NCBI GenBank assembly: GCA_024742495.1
Contig: JANSYJ010000001.1
Coordinates: 248,001-312,000, forward strand
Reading direction: 5' to 3'
Length of the DNA stretch: 64,000 bases
From: Bacteroidota bacterium
Lineage (GTDB): Bacteria; Bacteroidota; Bacteroidia; Flavobacteriales; Schleiferiaceae
Numbering within the stretch: position 1 is the stretch's first letter; each line of letters opens with the position of its first letter. Made by a program: the position numbers and the translations under genes. Below, piece by piece: positions 1 through 9,074 of this stretch. A model generated the notes under the pieces. The model saw only the letters and a list, made by a program, of their open reading frames with translations. It was not told the origin of the DNA and did no database searches.

Positions 1-6
1 TCTAAA

Positions 7-1647
7 ATGGTTAAGCACACGATCGATCACTACATAAGTAATTTGTTGTATTACAACGAATGTGTGGTGGTGCCTGGCTTTGGGGCCTTTATTACCCGCT
101 ATTACCCAGCGGAGATCAACTCTGCTACCCATATGTTCCGTCCGCCATCCAAGCGCGTTACTTTTAATGCGCGCATCCATGAAAATGACGGCTTACTAGC
201 AAAGCACATCGCACAAACCGATGAAGTAAGCTATGAGAAGGCGCTAGAAAGCATCGATATTTCAACCCGGAGTTGGAAAAAACTTCTTCGCGCAGGGAAG
301 AAGGTAAACCTTAATGGAATTGGAAGATTATACATGAGTGATAAGGGTAAGCTACAGTTTAACCCAGCTCATGATATCAACTATGATATCAACTCATACG
401 GCTTAAACATTTTTAGAGCCAACGCCATGGACAGAGACCTAGAGATAAAGCGCAGCGTGAATAAAGCTATTGAAAAGCATCAAGTTAAAAAAGGCAAAAA
501 GCTTGAGCCTCAGAAGCCGGAAACAGTTGTTCGCGATATTAACTACCGTCGTTGGGTAGGAATCTTAGGGCCGGTTGCCGCCATGTTAGTGGTAGGGGTT
601 TACCTTTATACCAATCCCGCCTCTGTAAATACGGTGCAACAACAAGTAAGTGGAATTTTCCTAAACGACAGCTCCTTCAAGATGGAGGAGAAATCGGATC
701 TCGCCAATTTAACCGACGGTGAATCTTCAATCGGCTTTAGCGATGGGCCTCGCCTAAATGGTGATTTTGGTCCGGAAGATGACGTAATAAACGAAAGCCC
801 CGCAGAAGAAACACTTGAAAAAGAAGAGGCCAAAGAGGCTGCCAAGCCAATTGAAAAAGAAATTGCTAGTCCTGAATCCAGTGTTGACATTCTTGCTTCC
901 GCAGAAGAAGCACCGATAGAAAAACCCCTTATTGAAAGCCCCAGCATTGGAACTAAATTTCGGCCCGCAAGCCGAGAGGAGGAAGCCGAAGAAGCACTTG
1001 CCCTTCAGGAAAACCTCAACCCTAATAGCTCCGATAATGCGGTGAGCAATGACTTAGGCACCAAAGCGCTGAAGTCCAATAAAGGTCCCTCGGTGAAAAA
1101 TCTTGCTGAAGAACTTGATGAGGACAATTATTACCTTCCTGAAAAACCACTCTATCACGTTAAGAAACGTCCAGATGGTGAAAACTACCAGGAGGATAAC
1201 AGTTATAAGGATGACTACGGAAGTGGTTATACCAATACTTCTGGATTAGAATCTCAAGCCAAATTTGAAAACACTTCCAAGGCAGCTCCCGAAAAGGAGA
1301 TTGCAAAGCCTAAAACTAAGGCGCTAACAGAATCAAAAACCGTTTCTCCGGTAAAGCCCAGCCCATCTGCCACCGCCAGTACTAAGGTGGATAATGCAGC
1401 GAGCTCCAGCAAGCCGGTTTTAGAAAGTGGTGTGTACCAAGTTGTGGTGGGCGCCTTTTCTTCACAGGCTAATGCTTCTCGCTATGCAAAGCAACTACAA
1501 GGGAATGGTTGGGTAGCCTACAGCTACTTATCAGGGAACTTATATCGTGTAGCGGTAGGTAAGTTGGATAATCGCAGTCAGGCGGAGCGCTTATTGACTC
1601 AAATTAAACAGCAAGTTAACGCTCAAGCCTGGGTGAACCTTCAGTAA
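7..1647 (+). CDS. HU-like (CCDC81-type) and SPOR domain membrane protein
   Basis: The protein (546 aa) opens with an HU/IHF-like fold of the CCDC81 type at about residues 1-130 (VVVPGFGAF near 21-29, VNLNGIGRLY near 100). A single membrane span follows at about 183-202, preceded by basic residues, then a long acidic, Pro/Ser/Lys-rich low-complexity linker. The C-terminal 70 residues form a SPOR domain starting at YQVVVGAFSS. SPOR domains bind denuded septal peptidoglycan, so the C-terminus should be periplasmic and the HU-like part cytoplasmic. Known Bacteroidota proteins share this architecture; a cell division or envelope role is inference. The ATG lies only 7 nt from the window edge, so the promoter is not visible, but the HU-like fold begins right at this methionine, which supports the start. 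Confidence 0.85.
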   Translation: MVKHTIDHYISNLLYYNECVVVPGFGAFITRYYPAEINSATHMFRPPSKRVTFNARIHENDGLLAKHIAQTDEVSYEKALESIDISTRSWKKLLRAGKKVNLNGIGRLYMSDKGKLQFNPAHDINYDINSYGLNIFRANAMDRDLEIKRSVNKAIEKHQVKKGKKLEPQKPETVVRDINYRRWVGILGPVAAMLVVGVYLYTNPASVNTVQQQVSGIFLNDSSFKMEEKSDLANLTDGESSIGFSDGPRLNGDFGPEDDVINESPAEETLEKEEAKEAAKPIEKEIASPESSVDILASAEEAPIEKPLIESPSIGTKFRPASREEEAEEALALQENLNPNSSDNAVSNDLGTKALKSNKGPSVKNLAEELDEDNYYLPEKPLYHVKKRPDGENYQEDNSYKDDYGSGYTNTSGLESQAKFENTSKAAPEKEIAKPKTKALTESKTVSPVKPSPSATASTKVDNAASSSKPVLESGVYQVVVGAFSSQANASRYAKQLQGNGWVAYSYLSGNLYRVAVGKLDNRSQAERLLTQIKQQVNAQAWVNLQ

Positions 1648-1652
1648 TACCT

Positions 1653-1660
1653 TACTTTTG
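1653..1660 (+). promoter_or_regulatory. Bacteroidota -7 box before the thioesterase
   Basis: TACTTTTG matches the Bacteroidota -7 consensus TAnnTTTG exactly and sits 14 nt before the thioesterase ATG, just after the preceding stop codon. No convincing TTTG -33 element lies at the usual 17-23 nt upstream, so this rests on the -7 box alone. Confidence 0.5.
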
Positions 1661-1674
1661 CCGAAAATTCTGGC

Positions 1675-2202
1675 ATGAAAGCGAAAACTCCATCGGAGTC
1701 TCAGACGGTAATGACTGAGATCGTTCTACCTAACGATACTAATAATCTTAAAAATTTATTTGGCGGTCAACTCCTTAGTTGGATGGATCGCTGTGCCGCA
1801 ATAGCTGCGCATCGTCACTGCCGCCGGATTGTTGTTACCGCCTCGGTAAATAATGTATCCTTTAACAAAGCCATCCCACAGGGTGCCATCGTAACCTTAG
1901 AGGCTAAAGTATCACGTGCCTTTAGCTCCAGCATGGAGGTTTTTGTGGATGTTTATATCGAAGACCAAACCATCTCTGGAAAGAAAAGTAAGGCCAATGA
2001 GGCTATTTACACCTTCGTGGCGGTAGACCAATTAGGCAATCCTATAAATATTCCCGCAATTACACCCGAAACTGAGCTGGAAAAAGATCGTTATGATGGC
2101 GCTTTGCGCAGACGTCAGCTTTCGCTGATATTAAGCGGTAAAATGGAGCCCTCAGAGGCCACCGAACTCAAGGCCCTATTCTTAGACGAAGAAGGCCAGT
2201 AA
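1675..2202 (+). CDS. acyl-CoA thioesterase (hotdog fold, YciA/BACH type)
   Basis: A 175 aa single-hotdog enzyme that hydrolyses acyl-CoA thioesters in the cytoplasm. The family signature is clear near the N-terminus: NDTNNLKNLFGG (20-31) followed by LLSWMD with catalytic Asp38, then ASVNNVSF on the next strand. Length agrees with the YciA/ACOT group. It probably has its own promoter at 1653-1660. The 3' end overlaps the converging membrane-protein gene by 21 bp. Substrate chain length cannot be read from sequence. Confidence 0.9.
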   Translation: MKAKTPSESQTVMTEIVLPNDTNNLKNLFGGQLLSWMDRCAAIAAHRHCRRIVVTASVNNVSFNKAIPQGAIVTLEAKVSRAFSSSMEVFVDVYIEDQTISGKKSKANEAIYTFVAVDQLGNPINIPAITPETELEKDRYDGALRRRQLSLILSGKMEPSEATELKALFLDEEGQ

Positions 2203-3135
2203 GTAGGCGCTAAAGGGTAAAATTAATAGGCCATCTTTTAACCAAGGGTTCTTAATTCCCTGAATAGCTAAGCTTCCTAAAATAGCGGTAGGCCAGAGGC
2301 AGAGGCCTAGCCAGAAATTACTATTGTTAAAGAGTAGAAATCCTGATAGGCCTATTAGGGCTAGGAATAACCAGTAGTTAATTTCCTTGCGTTGCTCGTT
2401 ATTATAATGGCTGCCCTGCGAAAAACTAATCAGGCCACTAAAGAATAAAAATATTCCAATTGGGATTAATATCGCCAGTCTCTTATAGCTGGGGCTGAAA
2501 GCGATGAAGTCGATGCTTTGCAATTCGCTTCGCCAAGTTGTCATTAGTGACCAATCTAAAAAGAAATCTAAGCTAAAGGCAAAGTACAAAGCCCCACCAT
2601 AGCCTAAAACCAAGGCTAAGAAAGTTCTACCACTAAGCCTTCTTACCGCCGACATAATGATAAGCACAAACAGAAGCAGGCCCGTGCTTTCGGCATTTAT
2701 AAAGCTAGCAATGGCAATAGTGAAGCCGCTTATGAAAACAAGGGCAGAGCCCGAGGCTTGAGGTTTTAATAAGGGAAGTGTGGTGAAAATTAAGGGGGCG
2801 AATAATAAAACGCTCCATATTTGGGAGCCTCCATTTAGGGGGTAAAGCCATATCCAGCATAGGATACCACTTAGTAAGAGGGTGAGGTACTGGGCTCTAA
2901 AAGCGTGACGTCGATTTTGACTTTCTGCGAAAGCAAGAGGCAGTAGTATGCTAAGGCTGCCAATAAGAATAAAACCCAAAATTGCACCTGCTTTTGCAAA
3001 AGGCCAAGCCTCATTTGGGTACCATTGCCAGTCATTAAAAGGGTATATCCAAAAGCTCGCCTCCAAAACTAAAAGCACCAAAATTGCATTGAGCATATTT
3101 CTGGGGCTGATATTATTAAAGAGTTTTGCAAACAT
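2182..3135 (-). CDS. polytopic membrane protein, DUF6427-like
   Basis: A 317 aa, very hydrophobic protein with roughly nine predicted membrane spans and no catalytic motif I recognise. Flavobacteriia carry a DUF6427 family gene beside purD and a tiny membrane protein of the DUF6341 type, and the same arrangement is seen here; that synteny is the main reason for the family call. Function is unknown. The start at 3135 is followed at once by an amphipathic segment and the first membrane span. It is divergent from the small gene at 3177 (41 nt gap) and its 3' end overlaps the thioesterase gene antisense. Confidence 0.75.
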   Translation of the reverse strand: MFAKLFNNISPRNMLNAILVLLVLEASFWIYPFNDWQWYPNEAWPFAKAGAILGFILIGSLSILLPLAFAESQNRRHAFRAQYLTLLLSGILCWIWLYPLNGGSQIWSVLLFAPLIFTTLPLLKPQASGSALVFISGFTIAIASFINAESTGLLLFVLIIMSAVRRLSGRTFLALVLGYGGALYFAFSLDFFLDWSLMTTWRSELQSIDFIAFSPSYKRLAILIPIGIFLFFSGLISFSQGSHYNNEQRKEINYWLFLALIGLSGFLLFNNSNFWLGLCLWPTAILGSLAIQGIKNPWLKDGLLILPFSAYLLAFFV

Positions 3136-3176
3136 GGGCGCTTTTTGGCTATTTTTGAGGCCTAAATTATCAGGCC

Positions 3177-3347
3177 ATGCAATTTAAAGATGTTGTGTAC
3201 GCTTTAGGCGATTTTTTCCTTTGGACATTTGAGATTCTTTCATCCTTAGAGAATCTTCCTAATATTTTCTTTTCCGCTATAATCGCGATTTTATTCCTTT
3301 ACTGGATGCGTGAAATGGCGGGTCACGCCAAGGCAGGCGAAAAGTAA
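3177..3347 (+). CDS. small single-span membrane protein, DUF6341-like
   Basis: An ATG-to-TAA frame of 56 codons encodes a protein starting MQFKDVVYALGDF, with a hydrophobic span near residues 29-43 (NIFFSAIIAILFLYW) and a short polar tail ending HAKAGEK. Small proteins of this kind (DUF6341) sit between DUF6427 and purD in Flavobacteriia, and that synteny supports it as a real gene. It diverges from the DUF6427-like gene and converges with purD, its stop lying 7 nt from the purD stop. Function is unknown; a partner role for the neighbouring membrane protein is speculation. Confidence 0.7.
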   Translation: MQFKDVVYALGDFFLWTFEILSSLENLPNIFFSAIIAILFLYWMREMAGHAKAGEK

Positions 3348-3354
3348 TCGCTAA

Positions 3355-4623
3355 TTAAAGGTCAAATCCTATATCGTTGCGATATTGGATTCCTTCAAAA
3401 CATATTGTTTTTACAGCCGCGTAGCTTTTAGCTAGAGCGGCTTCTTTATTTGCGCCCATAGCACTGAGCGCTATTACTCTACCGCCAGCGCTAAGTACTT
3501 TGCCATCTGCAAGCTTAGTTCCCGCATGAAAAGGAATGCAATCGCTAAGATTGTTTAAGCCAGTAATTTCCTTACCCTTGGGATACGATCCCGGATAACC
3601 TTCTGATACGGCCATCACCGTTGTGCAGAAATCAGAACTAATCTCTATTTTTTCATTGGCAATATTCCCTTCGGCAGCAGCCCAAAGATGACTAAGTAGA
3701 TCACTTTTGATGCGCGGCAGTACCACCTCCGTTTCGGGGTCGCCCATGCGCACATTGTACTCAATTACTTTTGGAGCACCCTTCACTTCTATTAATCCAA
3801 AAAACACAAATCCCGCATAGTCATAGTTTTCCTCGGAAAGACCCTTTATTGTTGGCTCCACCACTTCCTCTAAGGTGCGCTGCCACAGAGTATCATCTAC
3901 AAAACTCACTGGCGATACCGCTCCCATTCCGCCAGTATTAAGTCCGGTGTCGCCTTCTCCAATTCGTTTATAATCTTTAGCAACCGGCAATACCAAGTGG
4001 TTCTTTCCATCGGTAATGGCAAAAACAGAATATTCTAAGCCCCCTAAGAACTCTTCGATAACTAAGGTTTTTGAGGCTTCTCCAAACTTTCCTTTCAACA
4101 TGGCCGCAGTTTCAGCCTTGGCCTCCGCTAAATCTTCCAATATTAAAACCCCTTTGCCCGCAGCCAAGCCATCAGCTTTTAATACGTAGGGTGGATTTAG
4201 GCTTTCCAAAAAGGATTCTGCCTCCGCTAGCTCATCACTATTAAAACTTTTATAGGCAGCAGTAGGAATCTCGTATTTGGCCATAAACTCCTTGGCGTAT
4301 TTTTTACTACCCTCCAAGGCGGCGGCTCTTTTATCTGGACCAATAATACCTACCTCCTTGAGCTCCTCATCTTGATGGAAAAAATCCACTATCCCCGCCA
4401 CCAATGGTGCCTCTGGGCCAACCACCACCAATTGAATATTCTCCTTAAGGCAAAACTGTTTTAGAGCCGGAAAGTCTTCGGGAGATAGGGCAATATTTTG
4501 AGCGATTTGGGCTGTGCCTGCATTTCCGGGAGCGACGAATAGTCCTTCACAGTTTTCACTTTGCTTAATCTTCCATGCCAAAGCATGTTCACGGCCACCG
4601 CCACCAAGGATAAGTACGTTCAT
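3355..4623 (-). CDS. purD: phosphoribosylamine-glycine ligase (GAR synthetase)
   Basis: The 422 aa product joins phosphoribosylamine and glycine with ATP, the second step of de novo purine synthesis. The N-terminal domain starts with the nucleotide-binding loop VLILGGGGREHALAW. The ATP-grasp domain shows KADGLAAGKGV (149-159), GLNTGGMGA (227-235) and the metal/ATP site EYNVRMGDPE (288-297). Length is typical for bacterial PurD. No other purine gene is nearby, so it appears monocistronic. It is divergent from gdhA, with candidate promoters for both in the 136 nt gap. Confidence 0.97.
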   Translation of the reverse strand: MNVLILGGGGREHALAWKIKQSENCEGLFVAPGNAGTAQIAQNIALSPEDFPALKQFCLKENIQLVVVGPEAPLVAGIVDFFHQDEELKEVGIIGPDKRAAALEGSKKYAKEFMAKYEIPTAAYKSFNSDELAEAESFLESLNPPYVLKADGLAAGKGVLILEDLAEAKAETAAMLKGKFGEASKTLVIEEFLGGLEYSVFAITDGKNHLVLPVAKDYKRIGEGDTGLNTGGMGAVSPVSFVDDTLWQRTLEEVVEPTIKGLSEENYDYAGFVFFGLIEVKGAPKVIEYNVRMGDPETEVVLPRIKSDLLSHLWAAAEGNIANEKIEISSDFCTTVMAVSEGYPGSYPKGKEITGLNNLSDCIPFHAGTKLADGKVLSAGGRVIALSAMGANKEAALAKSYAAVKTICFEGIQYRNDIGFDL

Positions 4624-4642
4624 GTGCTAAAAAAATATTTTG

Positions 4643-4676
4643 CGAAAATAGCATTTATTGCGCCCAGCTCAGCCAA
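4643..4676 (-). promoter_or_regulatory. candidate purD promoter
   Basis: On the minus strand a TTG (4676-4674) is followed after 23 nt by TATTTTCG (4650-4643), one mismatch from the Bacteroidota -7 box TAnnTTTG. It lies about 20 nt before the purD ATG. The spacing is at the long end of the usual range, so confidence is moderate. Confidence 0.4.
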
Positions 4677-4730
4677 TTACAATTTTTGATGGGCTCGAAA
4701 TGAAGGCTTAAAATGGAAACATAAAAAAAC

Positions 4731-4738
4731 TACTTTTG
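4731..4738 (+). promoter_or_regulatory. -7 box of the gdhA promoter
   Basis: TACTTTTG is an exact match to TAnnTTTG, 21 nt before the gdhA ATG in the purD/gdhA divergent gap. I see no TTTG at the expected -33 distance; the upstream stretch is A-rich instead. Confidence 0.5.
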
Positions 4739-4750
4739 CTCTAGAATTAA

Positions 4751-6115
<1,365 letters not shown>

Positions 6116-6136
6116 TCCTTATACCCTATAAAAAAA

Positions 6137-6168
6137 GAGCCCCAGCAATTATGCCGGGGCTTTTTTTG
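6137..6168. terminator. bidirectional terminator between gdhA and the 6179 lipoprotein gene
   Basis: A GC-rich hairpin (arms GCCCC at 6139-6143 and GGGGC at 6156-6160, extended by an inner GC pair) is followed by seven T on the plus strand. A run of A precedes it, giving T on the minus strand. It separates two converging genes and can serve both. Confidence 0.85.
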
Positions 6169-6178
6169 TTTAAATATC

Positions 6179-7048
6179 TTAAAGCCTTACCCGATAACCG
6201 AGAAGCAAATTCCTATTGGAAGTGCCTCCAAAAATGGATGAGGAAGGATTAAAGTTTCCTAGGTTAAAACGGATATAGAAATCTTGGAAGTTAAAACCAA
6301 GATGAAAGGTGGGTGATAACATATAAGATGTCCAGACGTCTAATTCCGATTGGGAATAATAGTTTATTCCGCCCAAAGCGAAGCTGAAACCAAAATCTTC
6401 GTAATTCAAAATTACTTCAGTATAAAAATGCGAACTCAGGAAATCCGAATTTGCCTGTACTACCCGATATTCATTATCTGACGAAGAGATGCCACGACGG
6501 CCCGCGCTCGAGTCAATGGCAACTTGCCGATAGTTGGAATAGCCTCCAGATTCTGCGGCATAGCTTAGCTGGGCGTTAAATACCCGCCAGCATACTGCCG
6601 ACGATCCCAGGTCGTAATTAAGGTCGAAGGAGAGGTTTAGACGGCCACCATTTCCTTGTAGATCCTGCCTTACATCGATTCCAAATTCCTCGGCCTCCTC
6701 GCTTCCTATGGAGCGCCCGGAATAGGTGAAAAAACTTGCTCCACCACTAAATGCTCCTTTAGCATCAGCAGCAGCACCAATCTTTTTTGAAAAGCTAACA
6801 CCGGCTTCTCCGAAATAATTCCGAAGGCTGATTTCATCAAGCATAGTAGGCTCATCAAAGAAATCAATTGAGCTTAAATTATAAAAGCCAATGCCTCCCT
6901 CAACGGGAATCATAATTTCTATTTTCTCCTTTGGGGCGGTAGGCTTTTCCATTGGTTTAGGACCAATCGGATGTGCAGAATGCGGCAGCGTAACACAGGA
7001 CGACGCTCCAATTGCAATGGCTAAAAGCGCCACTATTTTTCGAGTCAT
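6179..7048 (-). CDS. hypothetical lipoprotein or outer-membrane protein
   Basis: A 289 aa exported protein of unknown function. The N-terminus MTRKIVALLAIAIGASSC resembles a lipoprotein signal with Cys18 as the acylation site, although the lipobox is not ideal. A Pro/Lys-rich linker follows, then a segment rich in alternating aromatic and polar residues (many short strands ending in RV or RL), as in outer-membrane beta-barrels of Bacteroidota. The last residues, LLGYRVRL, resemble a barrel-closing strand. It stands alone, converging with gdhA and diverging from the GH16-like lipoprotein. An unusual hairpin lies in its leader (7080-7098). No family recognised. Confidence 0.65.
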   Translation of the reverse strand: MTRKIVALLAIAIGASSCVTLPHSAHPIGPKPMEKPTAPKEKIEIMIPVEGGIGFYNLSSIDFFDEPTMLDEISLRNYFGEAGVSFSKKIGAAADAKGAFSGGASFFTYSGRSIGSEEAEEFGIDVRQDLQGNGGRLNLSFDLNYDLGSSAVCWRVFNAQLSYAAESGGYSNYRQVAIDSSAGRRGISSSDNEYRVVQANSDFLSSHFYTEVILNYEDFGFSFALGGINYYSQSELDVWTSYMLSPTFHLGFNFQDFYIRFNLGNFNPSSSIFGGTSNRNLLLGYRVRL

Positions 7049-7079
7049 AAGGCTTTAATTAGGCCCTAAAGATAAAAAG

Positions 7080-7098
7080 CTTCCACCGCTGGTGGAAG
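7080..7098 (-). other. perfect hairpin in the divergent leader region
   Basis: Arms CTTCCACC (7080-7087) and GGTGGAAG (7091-7098) pair perfectly around a 3-nt loop. Read on the minus strand the hairpin is followed by CTTTTTATC, a terminator-like layout about 30 nt ahead of the 6179-7048 gene. It may be an attenuator or a protein-binding dyad. Confidence 0.55.
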
Positions 7099-7175
7099 AA
7101 AATCTGCCATACGTCGAAATTTTAACAAGCCAGTAGCAGCTTTAGCTACTTTCACTTGGTATTAGGGAGTGTTTT

Positions 7176-7973
7176 ATGAGGGGACTACTATTTGTATTTT
7201 TGCTATTCCTTTTGAATGCCTGCGGCAATCGCCTTGGGCAGAGTGACTATATGCCCCGTGAATTAAAATTCAGTAACCACCAATGGTGGATTAAAAGTAG
7301 CCCGGAAATTCAAGGCCCGGGAAATAATATCTATCACCATCGTAATGTTTGGGTAGACTGGCTAGGGCATCTTCACTTAAAAGTAAACGAGCAAGACGGG
7401 AAATGGTCTTGCGCCGAGATTTACTCTAAAGAAAAGCTTGGTTATGGACGCTATAAAATTGTGGTTGACTCCCAATTAGGGGATCTCGATCCCAATCTTG
7501 TTTTTGGCTTTTTCACCTGGAATCCCGAAGACTTTAAAAGCTTAGCAAATAGTGAAATCGATATTGAGTTTTCACGATGGGGCTATCCTCTAGCACCACG
7601 GGTGCTTCACTATTCGGTGCATCCTGTTTCGCTCCAAAAGTTATTCTTAGAGCGCTTTCAATCTTCCAATTCAAATCCTAAAAACTGGAATGGTTTAAGC
7701 AGCCATATCATAGAGTGGCGGGATACATCCATAAGCTTTTATTCCTATCGAGGCGATGAGGAAGAGCTACTGGAAGAATTTCACTTTAGCAATGTAAATC
7801 CACCACGAGTAAAGGGTAAACAGGGTGAATTTAGCGATCCTGTAACCATCCCTCAGCCGGGTGATCATACCCAGGCGCGATTAAACTTTTGGATTTTTGG
7901 AGATAATGAAAGTCCCTTATACGGGGCCGATGGAGAAGTAATAATTCGCTCCTTCAGCTATGAAGCGTATTAA
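7176..7973 (+). CDS. GH16-like lipoprotein
   Basis: A 265 aa lipoprotein: signal MRGLLFVFLLFLLNAC with lipobox LNAC and Cys16. The mature part looks like a glycoside hydrolase family 16 jelly roll (concanavalin-like): WSCAEIYSKEKLGYGRY (77-93) is the typical strand leading to the active site, and SEIDIEFSRWG carries the family motif ExDxE, with Glu127, Asp129 and Glu131 as nucleophile, helper and acid/base. Family members cut beta-1,3 or beta-1,4 glucans, agar, carrageenan or porphyran; the substrate here is unknown. No SusCD pair or other polysaccharide locus is next to it. Its 3' end overlaps gatC by 4 nt in convergence. Confidence 0.75.
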   Translation: MRGLLFVFLLFLLNACGNRLGQSDYMPRELKFSNHQWWIKSSPEIQGPGNNIYHHRNVWVDWLGHLHLKVNEQDGKWSCAEIYSKEKLGYGRYKIVVDSQLGDLDPNLVFGFFTWNPEDFKSLANSEIDIEFSRWGYPLAPRVLHYSVHPVSLQKLFLERFQSSNSNPKNWNGLSSHIIEWRDTSISFYSYRGDEEELLEEFHFSNVNPPRVKGKQGEFSDPVTIPQPGDHTQARLNFWIFGDNESPLYGADGEVIIRSFSYEAY

Positions 7974-8269
7974 TCCTCTTCCCTACTTAATACCTTAGGT
8001 ACGCGGAAATAATCGCTGTCCTTATCCGGTGCATTTTTAAGGGCTTCATCTTTACTTAAAATCGTTGAAGAACGATCCTCACGCAATACATTCCGCTCCT
8101 CACTTAGATATACTAAAGGCTCTACTCCTTCTAAGTTAAGTTCATCAATTTTAGCAACAAAGCCGAGAATTTTATCCATGTCCCCTTGCATGCTCTTCAT
8201 TTCCTCCTCTTTAAACTCTAAACGAGCTAAATGGGCCAAGTGGCGTATCTCTTCTAAGCTGATCTTCAT
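7970..8269 (-). CDS. gatC: Asp-tRNA(Asn)/Glu-tRNA(Gln) amidotransferase subunit C
   Basis: A 99 aa GatC, the small belt subunit that holds GatA and GatB together in the complex amidating mischarged Glu-tRNA(Gln) or Asp-tRNA(Asn). The sequence starts MKISLEEIRHLAHLARLEF, the usual N-terminal helix, and contains the conserved central VEPLVYLSE segment and the C-terminal FRVPKVL. Length is normal. asnS is present elsewhere in this window, so the Gln branch is the likelier need. It follows plsC with a 9-nt gap, so the two are probably co-transcribed. gatA and gatB are not here, which is common. Confidence 0.92.
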   Translation of the reverse strand: MKISLEEIRHLAHLARLEFKEEEMKSMQGDMDKILGFVAKIDELNLEGVEPLVYLSEERNVLREDRSSTILSKDEALKNAPDKDSDYFRVPKVLSREED

Positions 8270-8278
8270 GCTTCTTGC

Positions 8279-9001
8279 TTATTTGGATTGCAAAGATTGC
8301 AAAATATCCTGGTAACATTTGTTCTTTAAACGCTCAACTTCCTCGGGGCTATCTTCCTTAGGGTGGAGCACTGGCATTACATCTACTCTTAATAAACCGG
8401 GGCGCCCACGAAAGTTATCGTAGGGCAGCAATCGTTTGCAATCGTGAAAGGCCACCGGGATAATAGGCACATCTTTACTAGCGGATAATCTAAAGGCTCC
8501 TGTTTTAAAAGGCGCTAAGGTGATTTCCTCCCTTGGCGCCATGCCCTCGGGGTAGATGCACACACCCATACCTTCATCTACTTTTTCCGCAGCCAGGATA
8601 AAAGTTTGTTTTCGACTGGTGTAACTCGATCGATCCACAAGGATATTGGTGCGTTTATAAAAGTATCCGAATAGGGGGAGTTTGGTGAGCTCCTTCTTTC
8701 CAATAAATAAATAGGGCATTGGGAATACCGCTAAGGTTAGCATGATGTCCAACATGCTCGTATGGTTGGGGCAAATCAAATATTGACCTTTGGGGTCGGG
8801 TTTCTCCGCCCAATTTACGGTCCACCTGAAACCGCATAAAATCAGCACCAGCTTGGCCCAAAGCCGCTCGAAGTAGAAAAACTGTAGGTAGGTTTTTGGA
8901 CTTAATGAGCTTAGAAAAATAAAGGGAAAAAGGATCATGATCGCCAAGAAATTAGCGAGGTAGAACCAAATGCGGAATAAAGGAGCAAAAATATATCGCA
9001 T
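8279..9001 (-). CDS. plsC: 1-acyl-glycerol-3-phosphate acyltransferase family protein
   Basis: The PlsC-type acyltransferase makes phosphatidic acid from lysophosphatidic acid at the inner membrane. Starting at the ATG at 9001 it has 240 aa, the usual size. A hydrophobic N-terminal span (about 11-32) precedes the NHx4D active site (NHTSMLD, His80 and Asp85) and the glycerol-phosphate site YPEGMAP (150-156), a variant of the usual EGTR block. An in-frame ATG at 9085 would add 28 residues, but it lies within the opposite-strand trpS start and adds a non-conserved basic stretch, so 9001 is preferred. Substrate specificity within the family is uncertain. gatC follows. Confidence 0.87.
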   Translation of the reverse strand: MRYIFAPLFRIWFYLANFLAIMILFPFIFLSSLSPKTYLQFFYFERLWAKLVLILCGFRWTVNWAEKPDPKGQYLICPNHTSMLDIMLTLAVFPMPYLFIGKKELTKLPLFGYFYKRTNILVDRSSYTSRKQTFILAAEKVDEGMGVCIYPEGMAPREEITLAPFKTGAFRLSASKDVPIIPVAFHDCKRLLPYDNFRGRPGLLRVDVMPVLHPKEDSPEEVERLKNKCYQDILQSLQSK

Positions 9002-9048
9002 GCGCCGGCAAAAATAAGAGAATGCGCGCTCCAACAGAGGGAGCTTCT

Positions 9049-9056
9049 TACATTTG
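9049..9056 (+). promoter_or_regulatory. -7 box of the trpS promoter
   Basis: TACATTTG matches TAnnTTTG exactly and lies 18 nt before the ATG at 9075. It overlaps the alternative in-frame ATG at 9054, which argues that translation starts at 9075. Confidence 0.55.
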
Positions 9057-9074
9057 TGCGCGAAAATTTTAATT

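Noticed and set aside
606-947. Minus-strand frame inside the HU/SPOR gene
   Set aside because: Ser-rich antisense of an acidic linker; no start context and no homology visible.
9054-9074. Earlier in-frame ATG for trpS
   Set aside because: It lies within the exact -7 promoter box; the family N-terminus begins at the ATG at 9075.
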